NCBI GenBank assembly: GCA_002408385.1
Contig: DHSB01000085.1
Location: forward strand, 32,254 to 42,991
From: Myxococcales bacterium UBA5297
GTDB taxonomy: Bacteria; Myxococcota; Myxococcia; Myxococcales; UBA5297
Length of the DNA: 10,738 nt
Direction of reading: 5' to 3'
Below are positions 1-6,409 of this stretch, one piece after another (positions within the stretch are counted from its first letter, which is position 1; every line of letters begins with the position of its first letter). The notes under the pieces are model-generated. The model was not told where the DNA came from. It was given only the letters and a program-made list of their open reading frames with translations, and searched no databases. The position numbers and the translations under genes are program-made.

Positions 1-28
1 CCGTGGCCTTCGTGCCGGCCGCCGGGTG
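1..28. repeat. Degenerate copy of the CTTCGT-loop palindrome family
   Basis: The stretch has the six-base loop CTTCGT (8-13) followed by the arm GCCGGCC (14-20) and then GCCGGGTG (21-28). The same loop and right arm occur in the left half of the element at 3633-3710, and the GCCGGGTG word also follows the other two copies. The left arm (1-7) pairs only for its inner three bases here, so this copy is either decayed or cut by the window edge. It lies downstream of the ankyrin gene. Bases 29-73 show nothing else I recognise. Confidence 0.55.
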
Positions 29-73
29 CGCGCGCGGGCTGCTTGACCTGGAGTCTGGGGCTTGCGGAGAGGC

Positions 74-1084
74 CTATTCCTTCGCGCCCGCCTGCTCGAG
101 GAGCTTCACCACCTCGTCATGCCCGTTCTCGCGCGCGGCCTGCAGCGCGGTGGTGCCGCTGAAGTCGCGGGGCGTGACGTCGGCGCCGTTGGCGAGCATC
201 AGCTTGACGATCTCGGTGTAGCCCATCGCCGAGGCGATCATCAGCGCGGTGCGCTTGCCGCGGATGACCCCGCCGGTGTCGCACTTCTTGTCGAGGAGCA
301 TCTTCGCGATGTCGAGCTGCTCGTGAGCCATCGCCGCGAGCAGCGGCGTGAAGCCGTCGGCGCTCTTCGCGTTGGGATCGGCCCCCTTGTCGAGCAGCAG
401 CTTGACGAGCGCCTTCATCTCTTTCGGGCAGCGCTTGCTGTGGCCTGGACGCTGTGACCTCTGGCCGGTCATCTCCATCTCGTCGACGGCGCAGCCCTGC
501 GAGGCGCGAAGCAGCGGGCAGTTGCCCTTCGAGTCCTGCGCGTTGAGGTCGGCACCTTTGGCGATGAGCAGCTTGGCGATCTCGAAGTTCTCGCCGTTGA
601 CCGCGTGCAAGAGCGCCGTCGACCCGTCCTTGGCCTTCACCTTGGGGTCGGCGCCCTTGGCGAGCAGCAGCTTGAGCAGTGCGTCGTTGCCGCGCGCCGC
701 CGCGAGCAGCAGCGCGGTGCGCCCCTCGTTCTCGGCCGCGTTGACGTCGGCGCCCTTGCCGATGAGCGTCCTGGCGATCGCGGTGTTGTTGCGATCGACC
801 GCCACCATCAGCGCGGTGACGCCGGAGCCGTCGCGCTCGTCGAGCTTGGCGCCCTTGGCGAGCAGCAGGTTGACCAGCTTGGCGTTGTTGGCCGCGGCCG
901 CGAGCATCAAGGCGGTCGTGCCGTCGCTGCCCTTGAAGTCGACGCCCGCGCCAGCCTTGAGCGCCGCGTTCACCTTGGCCAAATCGCCGTTGCCCGCGGC
1001 TTCGAGCAGATCATCGCCGGGCGCGCCGAGGGCATTCACGGCGAGCAGCAAGGATGCAAGGACGGTCATCGACAATCGACGCAT
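74..1084 (-). CDS. Secreted ankyrin-repeat protein
   Basis: This is a 336-residue protein of tandem ankyrin repeats, a fold that binds other proteins. The first ~20 residues look like a Sec signal peptide (MRR, then a hydrophobic run ending around ALGA), so it probably acts in the periplasm or outside. About nine repeats follow from residue ~24 to the end, with the usual G-TAL-A and LL-KGAD-N motifs. The repeat starting near residue 187 is interrupted by about 25 extra residues (197-222). The start was chosen because ATG at 1084 is preceded by GAGGTGAG at good spacing and begins the signal peptide; the frame stays open upstream but reads as Arg/Pro-rich noise. Stop is TAG. The partner is unknown. 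It is divergent from the Coa1-like gene with 288 bp between them. Confidence 0.9.
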   Translation of the reverse strand: MRRLSMTVLASLLLAVNALGAPGDDLLEAAGNGDLAKVNAALKAGAGVDFKGSDGTTALMLAAAANNAKLVNLLLAKGAKLDERDGSGVTALMVAVDRNNTAIARTLIGKGADVNAAENEGRTALLLAAARGNDALLKLLLAKGADPKVKAKDGSTALLHAVNGENFEIAKLLIAKGADLNAQDSKGNCPLLRASQGCAVDEMEMTGQRSQRPGHSKRCPKEMKALVKLLLDKGADPNAKSADGFTPLLAAMAHEQLDIAKMLLDKKCDTGGVIRGKRTALMIASAMGYTEIVKLMLANGADVTPRDFSGTTALQAARENGHDEVVKLLEQAGAKE

Positions 1085-1230
1085 GGTTCTCACCTCGTGG
1101 CTGGGGCCTGTGGGCCCGCGCGAAAGCCTGGAAAGAGTGGCGGAAGGGGGCGCGGTTTGCAATCGAGGCCGCGGGTCGAGAGAGCCGAGGTCGGACGCGC
1201 GTGGGGCCGAGCGGCAGGCTGGTCTTACTC

Positions 1231-1255
1231 CGTGGGCGCTGGGAGTTTGCCCACG
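1231..1255. promoter_or_regulatory. Inverted repeat in the divergent intergenic region
   Basis: CGTGGGC (1231-1237) and GCCCACG (1249-1255) form a perfect 7-bp dyad with an 11-nt centre. It sits in the 288-bp gap (1085-1372) between the divergent ankyrin and Coa1-like genes, so it could be an operator or simply a hairpin. I see no convincing -35/-10 pair for either gene in this gap. Confidence 0.3.
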
Positions 1256-1372
1256 CTCTCGTGGCTTGAGGCGCGCGAGACCGCGTGCCATGGTCGTGCA
1301 GCGCGGCGGCCGGGGGCGCCGCGGACCAGGGACGCGGGCGCGCAATCCGGCGCTCCAGACCAGGGAGGCGCA

Positions 1373-1792
1373 ATGGAGCAGGTTGCCGTCGAGCCGAAGA
1401 AGTCGTCAGGCGTCTTGAAGCTCGTGCTCATCATCGCAGGCGTCTGTGTCCTCCTGTGTTCGGGCTTGGCTGCGGCGATCTTCTCGGTCGCCACCGGCGC
1501 GATGAAGTCGGCCGGCTTCTACGCCGAGGCGCTTGCGCGCGTGACCAGCGACGCCGAGGTCAAGGAGCGGCTCGGGACGCCTATCGAGGACGGCTTCCTT
1601 CCGCAGGGCGAGGTCAATGCCCAGGCCGGCGGCAGCGGCATGGCGCGGATGAGCATTCCGCTCTCGGGACCGAAGGGACGGGGCGTCGCAGACGTGCGGG
1701 CGACCCGTAGCGGCGGCAAGTGGGAGATCGAGCAGCTCGTCGTGCGAATCGAAGCGAGCGGCGAGCTCATCGACGTCGCGGCCGGGCACTGA
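1373..1792 (+). CDS. Membrane-anchored Coa1-like domain protein
   Basis: This 139-residue protein has a short polar N-terminus, one transmembrane helix (about residues 14-38, containing C25 and C29), then a small alpha/beta domain. The domain reads LGTPIEDGF, then MSIPLSGPKGRG and GGKWEIEQLVV. This order (LG-PI, small beta strand, SGPKG-G, W-hydrophobic strand) matches what I know of the Coa1/TIM21-like family (cytochrome oxidase assembly factor 1 in mitochondria). Bacterial members are common, small and mostly uncharacterised, so a role in respiratory-complex assembly is only a guess. ATG at 1373 follows GGGAGG with a short spacer. The open frame extends far upstream but without coding character. 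It converges on the lipoprotein gene with 50 bp between stops. Confidence 0.78.
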   Translation: MEQVAVEPKKSSGVLKLVLIIAGVCVLLCSGLAAAIFSVATGAMKSAGFYAEALARVTSDAEVKERLGTPIEDGFLPQGEVNAQAGGSGMARMSIPLSGPKGRGVADVRATRSGGKWEIEQLVVRIEASGELIDVAAGH

Positions 1793-1842
1793 AGGGGTGC
1801 CCGTCGGGTCGTTCGGATGCCGGGTACGCAGCCGATGAGGCT

Positions 1843-2757
1843 CTACTCGCTCTGCTCGCCGGGCGTCCGTTCGAGCGTCTCCGGCGCCGTCTCGACCGGA
1901 TCGGCTGGAGGCGGCGAGGGAGGTGGCTGATCGGCCGGCGGCGCCTCGACTTGCTCGGGTGCCGGTGCTGTCTCGAGAGAAGGAGTGGGCTGCGCGGTCT
2001 GCGACTCGGCTCGCTCCTGCTCTCCTTTGGCCGGCCGCGGGAGCGAGCCGAATGGCAGCGCCTCGGCGGCGAGCCCCGCGGCTTCGAGCATCACCTCGCC
2101 AAGCTCGAGGAGCGCCCGCGGGTTGACCAGCGGAGGCAGGCCGGAAGCCGAGTACTTGCCGTGGGCCTCGTCGGCGGCGATCGCCTCCGGGTGGGCGTCG
2201 TACAAGGTCCAGTTGACCCGCGCCCAGAGCCGCTCGCCGGTGATCTGCGGCGGCGAGATCTGCTCGGGAAAGAAGCCGAGCTCGACGACCAGGAGCGCGT
2301 CCGCGTCGAGCGACTTCATCAGCTCCGCCCGCTCCTCCGGCGTCAGCAGGGTCGCTGCCGCCGAGCCGAGGATTCCTTCGGCGCCGAAGGCTCCGAACGA
2401 AGCGCCGAGCCACTTCTGCGAGATGCGTTGGTAGGCCGGGTCCGAGGCGATCGTCTCCGCGCGCAGGACGGCCCAGGGACTGTTCGCCTCGAGCGCGCTC
2501 GCGAAGACGCCGTACAGCCCTTCGCCTCGCGAATCCTCGAGCTGGCCCACCGCAGCCCGGACCATCTGGCGCAGATCCGAGCTGCCGAAGAGCGAGGTCG
2601 GAATCTGGCTGATCACCTCGGACGACAGGTTGGCGTCGAACCCGACGACGGCGACCCGCTCGATGGCCAGAGCGCGGGGCGAGTCGGCGAGGTTCGAGCG
2701 CGCGCCGGTGCAGGCGGCGAGCGCGGTGAGGCTGAGCAGGGCACAGGTGCGGAGCAT
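1843..2757 (-). CDS. Lipoprotein of unknown function with Pro/Glu-rich tail
   Basis: This 304-residue protein starts with a type II signal peptide: MLRT, a hydrophobic stretch, and the lipobox LAAC with lipidated C16. It should sit on a membrane facing the periplasm or cell surface. The body (about 30-240) has IERVAVVGFDAN and DADALLVVELGFF, strand motifs like those in CsgG/LpoB-type and GNA1162-type outer-membrane lipoproteins, but I cannot assign a family. Residues 243-304 are a disordered tail rich in Pro, Glu and Ala. ATG at 2757 was chosen over longer in-frame possibilities because it begins the signal peptide and follows TGAGGA about six bases away. It is divergent from the GreA-like gene. 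Confidence 0.8.
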   Translation of the reverse strand: MLRTCALLSLTALAACTGARSNLADSPRALAIERVAVVGFDANLSSEVISQIPTSLFGSSDLRQMVRAAVGQLEDSRGEGLYGVFASALEANSPWAVLRAETIASDPAYQRISQKWLGASFGAFGAEGILGSAAATLLTPEERAELMKSLDADALLVVELGFFPEQISPPQITGERLWARVNWTLYDAHPEAIAADEAHGKYSASGLPPLVNPRALLELGEVMLEAAGLAAEALPFGSLPRPAKGEQERAESQTAQPTPSLETAPAPEQVEAPPADQPPPSPPPADPVETAPETLERTPGEQSE

Positions 2758-3080
2758 GTTGGTCCTCAGAAGATGGCGCGGGCGGATGGTCTCACAGATT
2801 TGCCCTCTCCGGCCCTCTCGAGCGCACACCGCACGAGCGGAGCATGAGCGATGGGCCGAGGCGATGGCCGCACCGTCACCGAGCGCAGGCTCGGGCCTCT
2901 GCGCGAGACGGGCTTGCCGCGGCCCGTGTGTCTTCCGGTCCTCCCACGCTGGCCCGCCTCGGCTTGCGGCAACCCCACCGCGGGCGCAGTCTGCCTTGGC
3001 AGCCCCGCGCGCTCGTGGTCGGCTGGCTACTCGGGCAGCAGGAATCTTGCCCCGCGCCGGCTCCGCCCTACGATGCGCGC
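2758..3080. other. Divergent intergenic region, 323 bp
   Basis: It separates the lipoprotein gene (minus) from the GreA-like gene (plus). Open frames cross it in several registers, but none has a ribosome binding site or recognisable protein character. Apart from the promoter-like pair close to the GreA-like start, I see nothing definite, and no clear promoter for the lipoprotein gene. Confidence 0.5.
3047..3074 (+). promoter_or_regulatory. Possible promoter of the GreA-like gene
   Basis: TTGCCC (3047-3052) and TACGAT (3069-3074) match the sigma70 -35 and -10 boxes at four of six positions each, with a 16-bp spacer. A start six to seven bases downstream of the -10 box falls on the ATG at 3081, and no Shine-Dalgarno sequence is visible before that ATG. 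Both facts fit a leaderless transcript, but the match is modest. Confidence 0.35.
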
Positions 3081-3569
3081 ATGGACAAGCGCCCCCTCGT
3101 CGAACAGCTCGCTTCCCGCCTTCGTGCCATCGCCCAGAGCGCCGAGCGCGCCGGCGAAGTCGCCGCCCAGGAGGCCCGCGAGGGCGCCAGCCCTGCCGAG
3201 CGGCGTGACGACTCGCGCGTGGCGCTCGAGTACTCGAGCCTCGCCAAGGGCCAGGCAATGCGCGCCGAGAGGGCGCGCGCTGAGCTGGCCGAGCTCGAGT
3301 CGATGCCGCTGCCGAAGTTGGGCGAGCGCGACCGCATCGTGGTCGGCGCCATCGTCGAGGTCGAGGACGAGGAGGGCGGCCGCACCTTCTTCCTCGCCCC
3401 GGTCGGCGCCGGCGAGGAGCTCACCGGACCCGACGGCGACGGCATCATCCTCGTGGTGACGCCCTCCTCACCGGTGGGCAAGGCGGTGCTCGCTCACCGG
3501 GTCGGCGACTCGGTTGATTTCGTGGTCCGGGGCGAGGCGCGCGAGCTGACGATCACCTACGTCGAGTGA
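3081..3569 (+). CDS. GreA/GreB-family transcription factor
   Basis: This 162-residue protein has the two-part GreA layout. Residues 1-74 form an antiparallel helical coiled coil that would enter the RNA polymerase secondary channel. Residues 80-162 form the C-terminal FKBP-like domain, with RIVVGAIVEV, a Gly/Glu loop, and the family signature SSPVGKAVLAHRVGDSVDF (129-147), equivalent to the SP-ARGLIGK and D-V motifs of GreA. Canonical GreA is about 158 residues, so the length fits. At the coiled-coil tip, DDSRVALEY (43-51) aligns with GDLKENAEY of E. coli GreA: the first catalytic acid is kept (D44) but the second is Val47. It may therefore be a paralogue that binds polymerase without efficient transcript cleavage. 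The start is weakly supported by a ribosome site (none seen) but well supported by the family length. Confidence 0.86.
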   Translation: MDKRPLVEQLASRLRAIAQSAERAGEVAAQEAREGASPAERRDDSRVALEYSSLAKGQAMRAERARAELAELESMPLPKLGERDRIVVGAIVEVEDEEGGRTFFLAPVGAGEELTGPDGDGIILVVTPSSPVGKAVLAHRVGDSVDFVVRGEARELTITYVE

Positions 3570-3632
3570 GGCGGCTTCCGGGCCCGCGCAGAGGCCCGAT
3601 TCCTCACCCCGTCGTTGTTTCGCAGCACGATT

Positions 3633-3710
3633 CCGGAGGGCCGGCCTTCGTGCCGGCCGCTGCGGGCGTGGCGATCCACCCGGCCGCCAGCACGAAGGCT
3701 GGCGCTCCGG
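3633..3710. repeat. REPIN-like inverted pair of CTTCGT-loop palindromes
   Basis: Outer arms CCGGAG (3633-3638) and CTCCGG (3705-3710) enclose two hairpins. The left one is GGCCGGC-CTTCGT-GCCGGCC (3639-3658). The right one is the mirror image, CGCCAGC-ACGAAG-GCTGGCG (3685-3704), so the two point at each other. About 26 bp separate them, including CACCCGGC (3677-3684), the reverse complement of the GCCGGGTG seen in the other copies. The stems differ in sequence but each pairs perfectly over 7 bp. The element fills the convergent gap between the GreA-like gene and the acyl-CoA synthetase gene. I see no transposase in the window. Confidence 0.75.
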
Positions 3711-3732
3711 GCCTTTGTATCGATTCGTCGAC

Positions 3733-3753
3733 GGGCGCATTGCGTCTGCGCCC
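3733..3753. terminator. Hairpin between convergent genes, possible terminator
   Basis: GGGCGCA (3733-3739) and TGCGCCC (3747-3753) form a 7-bp stem with a 7-nt loop, 46 bases beyond the acyl-CoA synthetase stop on the minus strand and about 160 bases past the GreA-like stop. There is no T-run on either side, so intrinsic termination is doubtful. Confidence 0.3.
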
Positions 3754-3799
3754 CTGCCGACCTGCGACCGATCGCCCAGGTTCCGGGCGCTACGCTCTC

Positions 3800-6157
3800 C
3801 TACCGCCGCAGCTTGCTCTCGACGTACAGGCCCAGCGCCCGCACCGCGGCGTCGGCCGAGCGGAACGTCGGCAGCCCCGCCTCCTCGAAGGCGCGGGCCA
3901 TCGGGTCGTAGAGGTAGCCGCTGTCGATGGAGACCACGACCGGCTTGCTCGCCTCCTTCATCACCCGCGCGAGCCGGTTGACCAGGCTGCCCGGCGAGCG
4001 GATCGACTGCTCCTCGGGGGCGTCCTCGCCCAGCGTCGCCATCCGCGCCGTCAGGGGAACGGTGGCGCAGAGCACCAGGTCCACCTCCTCGTCGGCGAGG
4101 AAGGCGCGGATCGCCTCCTCATGCGTCTCGTCGTCGGCCATCGGCGTCAGGTCGAGCGGGTTGCGCACGTCGACCAGCGAGTCGAGCTTGCCCTTCACCA
4201 GCGCCGCCTGCAGGCGCTCGCGGCTCGCGGCGCCGAACTTGGTGAGCCGCAGGTCCCAGCCCTCGCCGCGCAGCGCGTCGGAGATGCCCACGCTCTCGTA
4301 GCCGGCGTTGGACAGAGCGGCGAGGCGCCGGCCCTTCCACTCCTTGTTGCCCATCAGCGCCGAGATCCGGAGGACGTCCAAGTACTCGTCGAAGCTGCGG
4401 GCGACGATGGCGCCCGCCTGCTCGAGGACGGCCGCGCAGACGTCGTAGTCGCCGGCGAGCGAGGCGGTGTGGCCGCTGGTGGCGCTCATGCCCTCGGCGG
4501 TGCGGCCGGCCTTGTAGAAGACGACGTCGCGGCCCTGTGCGACCACCTCGCGCACCGCCTTGGCGAGCTCGAGGCCGTCGGCGTCCTTGAAGCCCTCGGA
4601 GTAGATGGCGAAGGTCTTCACCTCGGGGTCGCGGGCCAGGTACTTCACGAAGTCGGGGATGGTCAGGTCGGCCTGGTTTCCGGTGGAGACCGCGTAGCGC
4701 GGGGTGAGCCACGACAGCTTGCTCAGCCGGCTGATCATGAAGGCGCCGCTCTGGCTCAGGTAGGCGACGTTCGAGTGGCGGTCGGGCCGCAGCACCAGCT
4801 TGTTGGTGGGGATGAAGATGGTGTGATAGCGGCCCGGCTTCGAGTAGATGCCCAGGCAGTTGCCGCCGTTGGCGACCAGCGGCCGGTTCAGCTCACGGGC
4901 CTTCAGCAGGGCGCTCTTGAGCCGCGCCTCGTGGACCTCGCCGCCTTCCTTCTCGCCCATGCCGCCGGGGATGAGGATGACGCCAATCGCCTTGTCGTGC
5001 TCGACCAACTCCTCCATCAGGCCGGGGACCTGCTCGGCGCCGACGGCGACGATGAAGAGGTCGACACGCTCGGGCAGATCCTTGATCGAGGGGACGCAGC
5101 GGACGCCGTCGATCTCGGTCGCGTTGGGCCGCACGATGTAGGCGCGCGAGCGCTCGAAACCGGCCGCGAGCGCGTTGTTGAGGATGATCCGCCCCATGTT
5201 CATGCCCTTGCCCGAGACCCCGATGATCCCGAGGCTCGAGGGCTTGAGCATCGGCTCGAGCGAGCCGATGGGGCGGGGCAGGGGCAGGCAGGCGCGCTTG
5301 CGGAACTTGAGCAGGCCGTCGAGCGCGACCAGGCGGCCGCGGCTGGCGACAAAGGGGTTCATCTCCAGCTCGGTGACCGTCCAACCCTCGGCGCCGCCGT
5401 CGTTGCCCAGCTCGGCGGCGATCGCCTTGAGCCCGGCGAGCAGCTTGACGAGCTCCGCGTCCTCGACGAGCCGCTGCTTGGTGCGCGTCTGGCCGGCGAG
5501 ACGGCGGTAGGCGAGGGTCGACTTGAAGGCGGCGAGCAGCTCCTCGGGCTCGAGCAACGCGGCGCTCGCGCTGACGACCGACAGGCCCTTCTTGCAGGCC
5601 TCCCCGAACAGCTCGGTGTCGACGCCGCCGACGCCCATGGTGATGACCGGTCCGAACTCGCGGTTGTGGCGCAGCGCGAAGATGGCCTCGCTGCCGACCC
5701 CCTCGCCGTCGATCTGCACCATCTCGACGACCAGCACGCCGCGGATGTCCCGGGCGATGGCCTCCTCGAGCGCCGCGCCCTTCAGCCCCTCGTACTCCTT
5801 GGGCCCGTGGCCGGGCTGCGACTCGAGGATGCGCGCGTAGTTGCGGGGCACCTCGTCGAGCATCTTGGCGATGCCCTCGGCGACCGCCTTCGGCTCGGCC
5901 GCGACCCTCTTCACCCCGCCGACGTCGGTCTTGTGGGCGATCTGCGGGGAGACGATCTTCAGCATCACCCGCTCGCCGCCCAGCTCGCCGATGGCGGCCT
6001 CGGAGGGCTGCTCGCCCTTCTTCACCAAGTGGAAGCGCGGGGTCGTGCAGCCGGCCGCCGAGAGGAAGCTGTAGACCTCGTGCTCGAGCAGCGAGAAGCG
6101 GCCTTCGGCCGCGGCGGAGTCGAGGATGGACTTCAGGGTGGCGGTCTGGACGGTCAT
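3800..6157 (-). CDS. NDP-forming acyl-CoA synthetase (acetate/aryl-acid--CoA ligase, ADP-forming), fused
   Basis: This 785-residue cytosolic enzyme is predicted to convert acyl-CoA + ADP + Pi to acid + ATP + CoA. Residues ~10-285 are an ATP-grasp domain: KIVSPQIAHKTDVGGV (67-82) and ELEMNPFV (263-270) are its nucleotide-binding motifs. Residues ~305-430 are a CoA-binding Rossmann domain (IIGVSGKGMNMGR, 311-323). Residues ~455-785 are the succinyl-CoA-synthetase-like part, with YLSQSGAF (466-473) and SGHTASLAGD, in which H563 is the likely phospho-histidine. The ATP-grasp part comes first (beta-alpha); the order I know best for fused members is CoA-binding first. ATG at 6157 was chosen because the ATP-grasp domain follows directly and GGAG lies upstream. 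It is on the same strand as iorAB, 252 bp after iorB, which suggests aryl-acetyl-CoA as substrate. Confidence 0.9.
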   Translation of the reverse strand: MTVQTATLKSILDSAAAEGRFSLLEHEVYSFLSAAGCTTPRFHLVKKGEQPSEAAIGELGGERVMLKIVSPQIAHKTDVGGVKRVAAEPKAVAEGIAKMLDEVPRNYARILESQPGHGPKEYEGLKGAALEEAIARDIRGVLVVEMVQIDGEGVGSEAIFALRHNREFGPVITMGVGGVDTELFGEACKKGLSVVSASAALLEPEELLAAFKSTLAYRRLAGQTRTKQRLVEDAELVKLLAGLKAIAAELGNDGGAEGWTVTELEMNPFVASRGRLVALDGLLKFRKRACLPLPRPIGSLEPMLKPSSLGIIGVSGKGMNMGRIILNNALAAGFERSRAYIVRPNATEIDGVRCVPSIKDLPERVDLFIVAVGAEQVPGLMEELVEHDKAIGVILIPGGMGEKEGGEVHEARLKSALLKARELNRPLVANGGNCLGIYSKPGRYHTIFIPTNKLVLRPDRHSNVAYLSQSGAFMISRLSKLSWLTPRYAVSTGNQADLTIPDFVKYLARDPEVKTFAIYSEGFKDADGLELAKAVREVVAQGRDVVFYKAGRTAEGMSATSGHTASLAGDYDVCAAVLEQAGAIVARSFDEYLDVLRISALMGNKEWKGRRLAALSNAGYESVGISDALRGEGWDLRLTKFGAASRERLQAALVKGKLDSLVDVRNPLDLTPMADDETHEEAIRAFLADEEVDLVLCATVPLTARMATLGEDAPEEQSIRSPGSLVNRLARVMKEASKPVVVSIDSGYLYDPMARAFEEAGLPTFRSADAAVRALGLYVESKLRR

Positions 6158-6280
6158 GGTCGTGTCTCCGAGTGGCTCGGGAATCGAATCGTGGGGAAGG
6201 GGGAGGGGCCGAGGGCAGAAGAGGCGCGGATGCTCCTCGGGGTTGGGCAGGCGCTTGGCGCCGATAGGATGACCCCTAAA

Positions 6281-6313
6281 TCCCCTCTTCCCGCGCAAGC
6301 GCGGGAGAGGGGA
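6281..6313. repeat. Strong near-perfect palindrome between iorB and the CoA synthetase gene
   Basis: The left arm (6281-6296) and right arm (6299-6313) are complementary over 15 pairs with one unpaired base and a two-base loop. The stem is GC-rich with CCGCGC/GCGCGG at its top and CCCCTC/GAGGGG at its base. Read on the minus strand, the stem is followed by ATTTAGGGG, a short T tract at best. It could be a repetitive extragenic palindrome, an mRNA-stabilising hairpin at the end of iorB or a weak terminator. Together with the hairpin at 6382-6400 it fills the 252-bp gap. I found no good promoter for the synthetase gene in that gap. Confidence 0.6.
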
Positions 6314-6373
6314 CTTTCACTTGCTCGGGCGCGGTGGTTGCGGCAAGCGGCTGCTGGTTCATTCGACACAGGC

Positions 6374-6400
6374 GGCGCAAAGGGTGACCGGGCGTCACCC
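6374..6400 (-). terminator. Possible terminator after iorB
   Basis: On the minus strand, GGGTGAC and GTCACCC form a perfect 7-bp stem with a 5-nt loop (6382-6400) starting ten bases past the iorB stop. It is followed by only three T residues before GC-rich sequence. This is a weak intrinsic terminator at best, and partial read-through into the CoA synthetase gene is likely. Confidence 0.4.
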
Positions 6401-6409
6401 CGAACCTCC

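Noticed and set aside
1085..1345. N-terminal extension of the ankyrin protein by 87 residues
   Set aside because: The extension is Arg/Pro-rich without structure and would bury the signal peptide; the ATG at 1084 has a strong GAGGTGAG site.
605..1372. Long plus-strand extension of the Coa1-like protein
   Set aside because: It runs antisense to the ankyrin gene, has biased shadow composition, and the ATG at 1373 has its own GGGAGG site right before the membrane-anchor N-terminus.
2758..3258. N-terminal extension of the lipoprotein by 167 residues
   Set aside because: It would place the lipobox inside the protein and overlaps the GreA-like gene on the other strand.
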